Origin: DASUCS01 sp041166385
GTDB lineage: Bacteria; Actinomycetota; Acidimicrobiia; Acidimicrobiales; JACDCH01
Assembly (NCBI GenBank): GCA_041166385.1
Contig: JBEEFW010000163.1
Coordinates: forward strand, 1-64,000
DNA: 64,000 nt
Direction: 5' to 3'
Below are positions 27,640 to 35,042 of the stretch, one piece after another; within the stretch, counting starts at the first letter, position 1, and each line of letters opens with the position of its first letter. A model generated the notes under the pieces. It saw only the letters and a program-made list of their open reading frames with translations, did no database searches and was not told where the DNA came from. The translations under genes were made by a program, and so were the position numbers.

Positions 27640-28854
27640 ATGGCGCTCGTTGTCCAGAAGTTCGGTGGCACCTCGGTTGCCGACCCAGAACGCATCCGCC
27701 AGGTCGCGGATCACGTGGCCCGGACGCGCCGCCACGGCAACGAGGTCGTCGTCGTGGTCAGTGCGATGGGCAAGGAGACAGACGAGCTGATCCGCCTCGC
27801 GTCGGAGGTCGCCACGGTGCGCCCGGGTCGCGAGATGGACATGCTCATCACGGCCGGAGAGCGCAAGGCGACCGCGCTGCTCTGCATGGCACTGCACGAC
27901 ATCGGCGTTCCGGCCGACTCCTTCACGGGCAGCCAGGCCGGGTTTCTCACCGATACGACGCACACGAACGCGCGCATCTTGGAGGTCCGTCCCGATCGCG
28001 TGCGGCAGTCGGTCGATGCCGGACGGGTTCCGGTGGTCGGTGGCGCGCAAGGCGTCTCGAGTGAACGCGACGTGACCTTCCTCGGTCGCAACGGTTCGGA
28101 TGTGACCGCGGTGGCGCTGGCGCACGCGCTCGAAGCGGATGCGTGCGAGCTGTACACGGATGTGTCAGGGGTGTTCACCGCCGACCCGCGCGTCGTGCCG
28201 TCGGCGCGTCGGATGGCGAAGGTCAGTTTCGACGAGATGTTGGAGATGTGCGCGGCGGGCTGTCCGAAGCCGGCGATGCGGGGTGCAGAGTTCGCCCGTA
28301 CCTGGCGCGTCCCGTTGCATGTGCGCTCGAGCTTCACCTGGGAGCCGGGCACCTGGGTGGTGGAGGAGGACTCGTCCATGGAACAGGCTGTCGTGTCTGC
28401 TGTCGTGCACGACACATCCGAGGCGAAGGTCACGCTGGCGGGTGTGCCGGACAAGCCGGGCATCGCGGCACGCGTGTTCCGCGCGCTCGCCGACGCCGAC
28501 GTGAACGTCGACATGATCGTGCAGAACGTGTCGGATCACGGGGTGACCGACATCAGCTTCACCGTGCCGCGCACCGATCTCGACAAGGCGACGTCGATCA
28601 CCGGCGCGCTCTCGAGCGAGATCGGCGCGACGGGAGTCACGACCGATGCCGCGATCGCCAAGGTGAGCCTCGTGGGTGCGGGCATGAAGTCGAACCCCGG
28701 TGTGGCGGCGACGATGTTCGAGACGCTCGCCGCCGCGGCGGTCAACATCGAGATGATCTCGACGTCCGCCATCCGGATCTCGTGCATCGTGCGCGAAGCC
28801 GACATCGAACGCGCCGTCCAAGAGCTCCACACCGCCTTCGGCCTGGATAGCTGA
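27640..28854 (+). CDS. lysC: Aspartokinase
   Basis: 404-residue aspartate kinase, first step of the Lys/Met/Thr/diaminopimelate pathway. The kinase core starts LVVQKFGGTSVAD (residues 3-15), with KATALLCMAL, FLGRNGSDVTAVALAH and the DVSGVFTADPR loop. Two ACT domains end the protein (VTLAGVPDKPGIAARVF and VSLVGAGMKSNPGVAATMF), implying feedback control by amino acids. A TAGCGT box at 27624-27629 lies 10 bases before the ATG, so it may be read apart from bldD. asd is 1.5 kb downstream. Confidence 0.94.
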   Translation: MALVVQKFGGTSVADPERIRQVADHVARTRRHGNEVVVVVSAMGKETDELIRLASEVATVRPGREMDMLITAGERKATALLCMALHDIGVPADSFTGSQAGFLTDTTHTNARILEVRPDRVRQSVDAGRVPVVGGAQGVSSERDVTFLGRNGSDVTAVALAHALEADACELYTDVSGVFTADPRVVPSARRMAKVSFDEMLEMCAAGCPKPAMRGAEFARTWRVPLHVRSSFTWEPGTWVVEEDSSMEQAVVSAVVHDTSEAKVTLAGVPDKPGIAARVFRALADADVNVDMIVQNVSDHGVTDISFTVPRTDLDKATSITGALSSEIGATGVTTDAAIAKVSLVGAGMKSNPGVAATMFETLAAAAVNIEMISTSAIRISCIVREADIERAVQELHTAFGLDS

Positions 28855-28856
28855 AG

Positions 28857-28908
28857 CCAAATCCAGTGCACTACGACACAAAAGTGTGTCGCTGTGCACT
28901 GGATTTGG
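28857..28908. repeat. Imperfect 24-bp inverted repeat with AAAG loop behind lysC
   Basis: Arms 28857-28880 and 28885-28908 pair at 22 of 24 positions, with a 2x2 mismatch in the middle and loop AAAG at 28881-28884. The outer end reads CCAAATCCAGTGCAC and the inner end CGACACA. Arm and loop lengths equal those of the hairpin at 10842. Both share AAATCC near the outer end and ACACA at the inner end, while the middle differs yet stays paired. It starts 2 bases after the lysC stop. No T tract follows. Confidence 0.85.
28877..28906 (+). repeat. Direct repeat, left copy (30 bp)
   Basis: This segment, made of the loop and right arm of the hairpin, recurs at 29273-29302 with 28 of 30 identical bases. 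The two copies bracket a 366-base non-coding stretch. Confidence 0.85.
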
Positions 28909-29272
28909 GAGTTCACCCGCGCAACGCGTCGTGAACGATGCAGCAAGGACGAACGACGTCGGGCGCGTCAACGTCCGGCCGGCTCCTGGTCGAGGCCCTG
29001 GCTGCCTTGACCGCGGTGGTCGGCCGTGCCGCGAACTCTTGGCACGCTTGACGACCGGATGTGTCGCCATCGGCGTCAATTGCCGTCGACCTCCAAGTCT
29101 TGGCGCGCTTGGCGACGTTCCATGTCGCTCTGGTACCACAAAGGCGCCTCGGCACGACCGCCCACCTCGACGCGCGCCGCCCGACGCCGTCTTCATCGCG
29201 CTGTTTCACCATCCTGACCCGCGCCGACCCCGCCGAATCGGCCGCCGGCGACCCACACAAACCCGGGGAGTC
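28909..29272. other. Non-coding stretch between lysC and the aldo/keto reductase gene
   Basis: No frame here has a convincing coding pattern on either strand. Inside it is a diverged tandem repeat with a period of 61 bases: 29034-29068 and 29095-29129 share the core TCTTGGC-CGCTTG-CGAC. The stretch is flanked by the 30-bp direct repeats. It may be a decayed mobile or repeat unit. Confidence 0.6.
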
Positions 29273-29302
29273 CACAAAAGCGTGTCGCTATGCACTGGAT
29301 TT
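29273..29302 (+). repeat. Direct repeat, right copy; half hairpin behind the reductase gene
   Basis: Carries the loop (CACAAAAG) and one arm (GTGTCGCTATGCACTGGATTT) of the same hairpin family, continuing to TTCG as in the 10842 hairpin. The partner arm is absent. It lies 8 bases from the stop of the leftward reductase gene, so again directly behind a gene end. Confidence 0.8.
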
Positions 29303-29309
29303 CGTGGGG

Positions 29310-30326
29310 CTATCGGGAGAAGAACGATCCCGCGCCGGCCATCCATCCGCTGGTGTTGTGGAAGTTGCTGACGAACGTGCCGGGCGCGACCACCGCATCG
29401 AGCGCGGCGACGGCATCGTCGTCGAGCGGGGCATGCTCGGCGATCGCCAATGACTCCTGGAGATGCTCGATCGTGCGGGGACCGACGATCGGGCTCGTGA
29501 CCCCGGGGCGATCGCGCAGCCAGAGCAGGGCGAGCTGTCCCGACGTCAGCCCTCGTTCGTCGGCCAGTTCGGCCACCGCCTTCGTCACGGCGAGCGCCCC
29601 CTTCGTCAGCCGATCCTGCGCGGCGGGCATGCGGTCCGCCCGGGAGCCCTTCGGCGGCTTCGTCGTCGACCGGTACCTTCCGGTGAGGATGCCGCCTCCG
29701 AGCGGAGACCAGGGCAGCAGCGCAAGACCGTGACGCAACGCGAGCGGCACGAGCTCGTTCTCGGACCGGCGGTCGAGCAGGTTGTACGGCGGCTGTTCGC
29801 TGACGTACCGCGCCCACCCACGCTTGTCGCTGACGGCAAGGCACTCGTGCACGAACCACGCCGGGTGTGTCGAGCAACCGATGTTGATCACCTTGCCGGC
29901 GCGCACCAGATCGTCGAATGCGCCGAGCGTTTCCTCGGGATCGATGTCGAACAGCGGCCTGTGCAGTTGGTACAGGTCGATTCGATCGGTACGGAGCCGT
30001 TGGAGCGAGGCGTCGCACGACCGCACGATGTGGCGCCGCGACGCGCCCCGGTCGTTCGGCCCGGGCCCTGACGGGATGCCGACCTTGGTGGCGAGCACCA
30101 CGTCGTCGCGCTTGCCAGAGCGCTCGAGCACCTCACCCACGATGCGCTCGCTGTTGCCGCCTGTGTAGACGTCGGCGGTGTCGATGAAGTTGATGCCGGC
30201 GTCGAGCGCGGTCAGCAGCATCTTCTCGGAGTCGGCCTCGTCGGTCGGGCCTCCGAAGTTCATCGCCCCGAGACAGAGGGCCGACACCTTTACGCCCGTT
30301 CGCCCCAGCGGGCGCAGTTCGATCAT
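29310..30326 (-). CDS. Aldo/keto reductase
   Basis: 338-residue NADPH-dependent oxidoreductase with a TIM-barrel fold. The catalytic tetrad is visible: Asp and Tyr in FIDTADVYTGGNSE, Lys in VVLATKVG and His in LYQLHRPLF. The C-terminal NADP-binding segment is SPIVGPRTIEHLQESL. It fits the YghZ/Tas-like group with broad aldehyde substrates. It diverges from asd with 55 bases between starts. No specific pathway can be read from the neighbours. Confidence 0.9.
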   Translation of the reverse strand: MIELRPLGRTGVKVSALCLGAMNFGGPTDEADSEKMLLTALDAGINFIDTADVYTGGNSERIVGEVLERSGKRDDVVLATKVGIPSGPGPNDRGASRRHIVRSCDASLQRLRTDRIDLYQLHRPLFDIDPEETLGAFDDLVRAGKVINIGCSTHPAWFVHECLAVSDKRGWARYVSEQPPYNLLDRRSENELVPLALRHGLALLPWSPLGGGILTGRYRSTTKPPKGSRADRMPAAQDRLTKGALAVTKAVAELADERGLTSGQLALLWLRDRPGVTSPIVGPRTIEHLQESLAIAEHAPLDDDAVAALDAVVAPGTFVSNFHNTSGWMAGAGSFFSR

Positions 30327-30343
30327 GAAACGAACTTACCCAT

Positions 30344-30374
30344 TGGCGATCGGACCCACCTCGGGCCGTAACCT
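30344..30374 (+). promoter_or_regulatory. Putative leaderless promoter of asd
   Basis: TTGGCG at 30344-30349 and TAACCT at 30369-30374 with a 19-base spacer. The ATG follows after 7 bases. Spacing and box sequence match the ccr promoter. Confidence 0.45.
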
Positions 30375-30381
30375 TGGGCTC

Positions 30382-31410
30382 ATGCGTGTCGGAGTCTTCG
30401 GAGCGACCGGTCAGGTCGGTGGTGTCATGCGCCGGCTGCTGGCGGAGCGGTCCTTTCCCGTCGACGAGATTCGCTACTTCGCCTCTGCCCGTTCTGCCGG
30501 TCGCACGCTGCCGTGGGGTGACCGTGAGGTGGTCGTCGAGGAAGCCGAGACCGCCGACTATCGCGGCATCGACGTGGCGCTGTTCTCCGCCGGCAAGTAC
30601 GCGTCCAAAGATCTTGCGCCTTCGATCGTCGCGGCCGGTGCGATCGTCATCGACAACTCGTCGGCGTGGCGCATGGACCCTGACGTCCCGTTGGTCGTCG
30701 CCGACGTGAACGACCACGAGCTGCGCGACATCCCGAAGGGCATCGTCGCCAACCCGAACTGCACGACGATGGCATTCATGGCGGTGCTCGCGCCGCTGCA
30801 CCGCGAAGCGGGCCTGCGGCGCATCGTGGTCGACACCTACCAAGCGGTGTCGGGTGCCGGTGGTGTCGGAGTCGACGAGCTCGACGAGCAGCAACGCAAG
30901 GTGAGCGATCGTGCGTCGGCATTGACGTTCGACGGGCGCGCCGTCGAGTTCCCTCCGGCGCAGATGTTCGCGACGACGATCGCGTTCAACATCGTGCCGC
31001 TCGCGGGTTCGATCGTCGACGACGGAAGCGGCGAGACCGACGAGGAGCAGAAGATGCGCGGCGAGAGTCGCAAGATCCTCGGCATCCCCGAGCTCGCGGT
31101 GGCCGTCACGTGCGTGCGCGTACCCGTGTTCACCGGCCACTCGATGGCCATCCACGCCGAGTTCGACTCGGCTCTCGATCCTCACCGCGCCACCGAGCTG
31201 CTGCAGGGCTCGCCCGGCGTCGAAGTGGTGGATCTACCGACGCCGCTCCTCGCCGCTGGCGCCGATCCGTCCTACGCCGGCCGCATCCGTCGCGACGACA
31301 CCGTCGCCGGCGGGCGCGGGCTCTCGTTGTTCGTCTCGAACGACAACCTGCGCAAGGGGGCTGCGCTCAACGCCGTGCAGATTGCCGAACGCCTTCCCGG
31401 CCTCCGCTGA
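30382..31410 (+). CDS. asd: Aspartate-semialdehyde dehydrogenase
   Basis: 342-residue NADPH enzyme making L-aspartate semialdehyde from aspartyl phosphate, the step after LysC. N-terminal GATGQVGGVM (residues 7-16), active-site Cys127 in NPNCTT, and catalytic His in VPVFTGHSMA. The frame is open far upstream, but the ATG at 30382 is the start of the conserved VGVFGATG strand and fits the leaderless promoter. The MazG-like gene converges 9 bases after its stop. Confidence 0.95.
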   Translation: MRVGVFGATGQVGGVMRRLLAERSFPVDEIRYFASARSAGRTLPWGDREVVVEEAETADYRGIDVALFSAGKYASKDLAPSIVAAGAIVIDNSSAWRMDPDVPLVVADVNDHELRDIPKGIVANPNCTTMAFMAVLAPLHREAGLRRIVVDTYQAVSGAGGVGVDELDEQQRKVSDRASALTFDGRAVEFPPAQMFATTIAFNIVPLAGSIVDDGSGETDEEQKMRGESRKILGIPELAVAVTCVRVPVFTGHSMAIHAEFDSALDPHRATELLQGSPGVEVVDLPTPLLAAGADPSYAGRIRRDDTVAGGRGLSLFVSNDNLRKGAALNAVQIAERLPGLR

Positions 31411-31419
31411 GGCACTGAC

Positions 31420-31701
31420 TCAGTCGCAAGCGCACGGCAGGCCTCCGCATTGCGGGCAACCGTTCGCGTAGCGAGAAGCGGCCTCGTCGAGGGACAAGCC
31501 GAGCTGCTCGGCGAGCGACGCCAACCAGGCCAGCACGTCGGCCAGTTCCTCCAGCTGCTGTGTAGGCGTGCCCTTGCGGATGGCCTGGGCCAGCTCGCCG
31601 ACTTCCTCGGTGAGCCACGCCACTGATGCGGCCGTCCCCCGCGCCCGATCGCGCTCGCCGTACGTGTCGAGCATGAGTTGTTGGAAGCGTCCAAGGTCCA
31701 T
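31420..31701 (-). CDS. MazG-like nucleotide pyrophosphohydrolase
   Basis: 93-residue all-alpha NTP pyrophosphatase. The Mg-binding pattern EEVGELAQAI...EELADVLAWLASLA is the hallmark of the MazG/dUTPase-2 superfamily. The C-terminus adds CPQCGGLPCACD, a small Cys cluster (C-x2-C-x4-C-x-C) that may bind a metal. The ATG at 31701 lies inside the beginning of the divergent phosphoribosyltransferase gene, so the two start regions overlap by about 20 bases. Confidence 0.85.
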   Translation of the reverse strand: MDLGRFQQLMLDTYGERDRARGTAASVAWLTEEVGELAQAIRKGTPTQQLEELADVLAWLASLAEQLGLSLDEAASRYANGCPQCGGLPCACD

Positions 31702-32334
31702 AATCGGATCATCTTTGCGAATCGACAGGATGCGGGCCGTCAACTGGCGGCCGCGTTGGCTGATCTCGCCGCCGTCCGCGACGTCGTCGTGCTCGGGTTG
31801 CCGCGCGGAGGTGTGCCGGTGGCCTACGAGGTCGCCATCGCGCTCGGGGTGCCCCTCGACGTCTTCGTCGTGCGCAAGCTCGGTGCCCCGACGCAGCCGG
31901 AGCTCGCGCTGGGAGCGGTGGCGAGTGGCGGCACGATCGTCCTCAACGACGAGATCGTGCGCCACCTCGGTGTCGACCGAGCGCGCTTGGACTCGATCAT
32001 CGCCACGGAGACGGTCATCGTCGACGAGCGCGAGCGCTCCTACCGCGGCGACCGCGAGCCGGTCGCGGTCGAGGGGAGGACAGTGGTGGTCGTCGACGAC
32101 GGGCTGGCGACCGGCGCGACGATGCGGGTCGCGCTCTCCGCGCTGCGCGCTCGACGGGCGGGCCACCTCATCGCCGCCGCACCGGTGGCACCGCCAGACG
32201 TCGTCGCGATGTTGGACACCGAGGCCGACCGGGTGGTCGTGCTCGACGCGCCGGAACGCTTCGTCGCTGTCGGCGCGTGGTACCAGGACTTCCGGCAGGT
32301 GACCGACGACGAGGTCAGGAGTCTTGTGCGCTGA
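31678..32334 (+). CDS. Phosphoribosyltransferase family protein
   Basis: 218-residue type I PRTase. The PRPP loop is VVVVDDGLATGATM and an N-terminal FANRQDAGRQLAAAL opening is typical of the group often fused to dienelactone hydrolase domains. The flexible-loop region is VLGLPRGGVPVAYEVA. Only TTG codons (31678 or 31681) can start before the conserved region, so initiation is weak. The start overlaps the divergent MazG-like gene. Substrate unknown, and nucleotide salvage is only a guess. The end overlaps the convergent dehydratase gene by 20 bases. Confidence 0.82.
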   Translation: MLEASKVHNRIIFANRQDAGRQLAAALADLAAVRDVVVLGLPRGGVPVAYEVAIALGVPLDVFVVRKLGAPTQPELALGAVASGGTIVLNDEIVRHLGVDRARLDSIIATETVIVDERERSYRGDREPVAVEGRTVVVVDDGLATGATMRVALSALRARRAGHLIAAAPVAPPDVVAMLDTEADRVVVLDAPERFVAVGAWYQDFRQVTDDEVRSLVR

Positions 32335-33277
32335 GCACCCGGGCCAGCACCGTCGGCGCGATGTTCCGGCCGGTGAGCAACAGCGCCGTCGGGCCCTCGC
32401 CAGTGCCGATGTGGCCGTGGAGCAGCGCCGCGACACCAACGGCGCCCGATCCCTCGACGACGAGACCGTGCTGGGTCGCGAGGAAGCGGATCGCGTCAGC
32501 GATCTCGTCCTCGGTCACGGAGACGATGTTGTCGACGTGGCGGCGGACGATGTCGACCGTCACGCTGCCCGATTCGATGTTGCCGGCAAGTCCGTCGGCC
32601 AGCGTTGGCTGCACATCGATCGGCCCGTCGCGGCCCTCGACCGCGTGGCGCACCGCAGGTGACGCTTGCGCTTGGACGCCGACGACACGTACGCCAGGTT
32701 GGACGCTCGCCGCCAGCGCAACACCCGAGATCAGCCCGCCGCCGCCGATCGGTACGACGATCGTGCGCAGACCGGGCACCTGCTCGAACAGCTCGAGTGC
32801 GACGGAGCCCTGGCCGGCGATCGTGTCGGGATCGTTGTACGGCGAGACGAACGTCGCGCCTTCGTCAGCCAGACCGATCGCATACGACTCGGCCTCGTCG
32901 TAGCTCGTGCCCTTCGGCAGCAGCGTCACCGCGAACGTCGCGAGCGCCTCGAGTTTCGCGGTTGACGCGTTCTCAGGCACCACGATCGTGGCGGTCGCGC
33001 CGTAGGCCGTCGCGGCGTAGGCGACGCCGAGACCGTGGTTGCCGGCCGACGCCGTGACGATCGGCGTGCTCGGGTCGCGCTCCACTGCTCGGGCCACGGC
33101 CACGAGCGCGCCCCGGACCTTGAACGACCCTGTGGGTTGCAGCGTTTCGAGCTTGAGCACGACGTTTGCGCCGAGCGCAAGACTCGGCACAACCGGCGTG
33201 GGCTGCAGGTGGCGCGCGACGATCTCGCGGGCCGTCAGTACGTCATCGGGGGTTGGTGTCCGGACAGTGCGCACCAA
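32315..33277 (-). CDS. PLP-dependent threonine/serine dehydratase or serine racemase
   Basis: 320-residue fold-type II PLP enzyme. The Schiff-base Lys53 is in PTGSFKVRGAL, the Asn of ASAGNHGLG holds the PLP ring, and the phosphate loop is IGGGGLISG. There is no C-terminal ACT/regulatory domain, so it resembles catabolic threonine dehydratase (TdcB) or serine racemase rather than IlvA. GTG start. Neighbouring genes give no clear pathway. Confidence 0.87.
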   Translation of the reverse strand: MVRTVRTPTPDDVLTAREIVARHLQPTPVVPSLALGANVVLKLETLQPTGSFKVRGALVAVARAVERDPSTPIVTASAGNHGLGVAYAATAYGATATIVVPENASTAKLEALATFAVTLLPKGTSYDEAESYAIGLADEGATFVSPYNDPDTIAGQGSVALELFEQVPGLRTIVVPIGGGGLISGVALAASVQPGVRVVGVQAQASPAVRHAVEGRDGPIDVQPTLADGLAGNIESGSVTVDIVRRHVDNIVSVTEDEIADAIRFLATQHGLVVEGSGAVGVAALLHGHIGTGEGPTALLLTGRNIAPTVLARVLSAQDS

Positions 33278-33304
33278 CCGCCGATTGTTGTCTCTAGAAG
33301 GTCG

Positions 33305-33679
33305 TCACGCGGTCGCGATCGGGTTCGGGTCTCGCACACGGTCCCGAAGATCGACGTGCTCCCCGTCGTCGCCGTTCGTGCCCACGCCGTGATGCGCGGC
33401 GTGCTCCTCTTCGAGGGCAGCGATGTGACGCTCGCGGTGTGCCTCGGCCTGCTTGGATTCGAGGCGGTGGTGATGGCGACGGACCATGCCGTCGCGCAGC
33501 AGCATGAGACCGAGCGCCCCGGTCAAGCCGGTCACGACGCCGGCGACGAACACGATCGAGGCGGTCGTGCTGTACAGCTGATTGAAGGCGTCGATCTCGA
33601 TCGTGAAGTCGTTCATCGCCGCGAGCTCGATGCCGAACACTGCCGCGGCTGCGAGAAGGACGAGGCCGATGATCGCCAT
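33305..33679 (-). CDS. Small membrane protein, unknown
   Basis: 124 residues with two membrane helices (1-21 and about 40-62), followed by a His-rich basic stretch RRHHHRLESKQAEAHRERH and an acidic tail. The ATG at 33679 has AGGAG 8 bases upstream on the minus strand, one of the better ribosome sites in the window. It resembles short actinobacterial membrane proteins with no assigned role. The 258 bases to the next gene hold no gene I can support. Confidence 0.65.
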   Translation of the reverse strand: MAIIGLVLLAAAAVFGIELAAMNDFTIEIDAFNQLYSTTASIVFVAGVVTGLTGALGLMLLRDGMVRRHHHRLESKQAEAHRERHIAALEEEHAAHHGVGTNGDDGEHVDLRDRVRDPNPIATA

Positions 33680-33937
33680 GGAAGTCTCCTGGGTTGTGGC
33701 CCGCGTTCAGACGGCGTACCCGCTCAGCGGTGGCGGATACCCCTAGGCGTTCAGGGTCATCCCCGATAGCGATTGCGGTGGCGAAATCGGATGATCTGGA
33801 CATGGGTTTCAGCGACGGTGCGCTCGCGGTGCCGGTCGCCGGCAGCTGGGTGTGGTGGCCGCATCTGACCCGCCAGCTGGTCTTCTTCGGGCCGCGGTCC
33901 CCGTCGCCGGCTGGCACAGGTCGTGTAGACACCGCGG

Positions 33938-35041
33938 GTGACGTCAGGAGCGACCGCGACCGCGCTCGTGCTCGAAGCGCCAAGGCACCTCGTGCCGCGA
34001 GAACTCGAGCTGCCGCGGCTGGGTGACGACGACGGCCTTTTGCGCATCGAGGCGTGTGGGCTCTGCGGCACAGATCATGAGCAGTACACCGGGCACCTGC
34101 CCGCGGGCTTCGCCTTCATCCCCGGGCACGAAGCCGTGGGCGTCATCGAGGGCGTCGGCGCGCGTGCGGCCGAGCGATGGGGCGTGCAGGTCGGCGATCG
34201 TGTCGCGGTCGAGGTGTTCCAGTCGTGCCGCGCGTGCGATGAATGTCGTGCCGGTCGCTATCGCCGGTGCGTGCGACACGGCATGGGCGACATGTACGGC
34301 TTCGTCGACGTGGCCAAGCCGCCGGGGCTGTGGGGTGGCTACGCGGACCATCAGTACCTCGGACCCGACGCGATGCTGCTGCCGCTCCCGCCCGAGCTCG
34401 ATCCGGTCGTGGCGACGTTGTTCAATCCGCTCGGTGCCGGCATCCGGTGGACGACGACGGTGGGCGGCGCGGCCAAGGGCGACGTCGTCGCCGTCCTCGG
34501 TCCCGGCATCCGCGGGCTGTCGGCGTGCGTCGCCGCGAAGGAAGCGGGAGCAGCGTTCGTCGCGATCACGGGGCTCGGCCCGCGCGACACGGGACGTCTC
34601 GAGCTGGCAATGCAGTTCGGTGCCGACCTGGCCATCGACGTCTCGGTCGACGATCCCGGCAAGGCATTGCGCAAGGCGACGGGTGGACGGCTGGCCGATG
34701 TCGTCGTCGACGTGACCGCGAAGGCACCGGCCGCGCTCGCGCAGGGTGTTGCGATGGCGCGGCCGGGAGGCACCGTCGTGCTCGCCGGAACCCGCGGAAG
34801 CCCCGACACGCCCGGGTTCTGGCCCGACCATGTCGTCTACAAGGAGCTGCACCTCGTCGGCGCGCTCGGCGTCGACGTCGCCGCGTACCGCGCCGCGATC
34901 GACGTGCTGGTTTCGCGCCGCTGGCCGTTCGACGACGTCCCGCGCCAATGTGCGGGGTTCGACGAAGCCGAGACGCTGTTGCAGACGATGTCCGGCGAGA
35001 TAGAGGGCGACGCCCCTGTCCACGCCGTCTTCGTGCCCTGA
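33938..35041 (+). CDS. Zinc-dependent medium-chain alcohol dehydrogenase
   Basis: 367-residue MDR dehydrogenase related to threonine/sorbitol dehydrogenases. Catalytic zinc ligands are Cys in ACGLCGTDH and the GHE of PGHEAVG. The structural zinc loop is CRACDECRAGRYRRC, with four Cys. The nucleotide-binding turn reads VLGPGIRGLSACVAAKEAG in place of GxGxxG. GTG start. The product converges on the carboxylase gene one base after its stop. The substrate is unknown. Confidence 0.87.
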   Translation: MTSGATATALVLEAPRHLVPRELELPRLGDDDGLLRIEACGLCGTDHEQYTGHLPAGFAFIPGHEAVGVIEGVGARAAERWGVQVGDRVAVEVFQSCRACDECRAGRYRRCVRHGMGDMYGFVDVAKPPGLWGGYADHQYLGPDAMLLPLPPELDPVVATLFNPLGAGIRWTTTVGGAAKGDVVAVLGPGIRGLSACVAAKEAGAAFVAITGLGPRDTGRLELAMQFGADLAIDVSVDDPGKALRKATGGRLADVVVDVTAKAPAALAQGVAMARPGGTVVLAGTRGSPDTPGFWPDHVVYKELHLVGALGVDVAAYRAAIDVLVSRRWPFDDVPRQCAGFDEAETLLQTMSGEIEGDAPVHAVFVP

Positions 35042-35042
35042 G

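Noticed and set aside
28886..29371. Plus- and minus-strand frames in the lysC-reductase spacer
   Set aside because: They run through the hairpin arms and direct repeats and show no protein pattern.
33694..34026. Plus-strand frame before the alcohol dehydrogenase
   Set aside because: A short stretch reads like protein, but it runs out of phase into the dehydrogenase gene and has no start signal.
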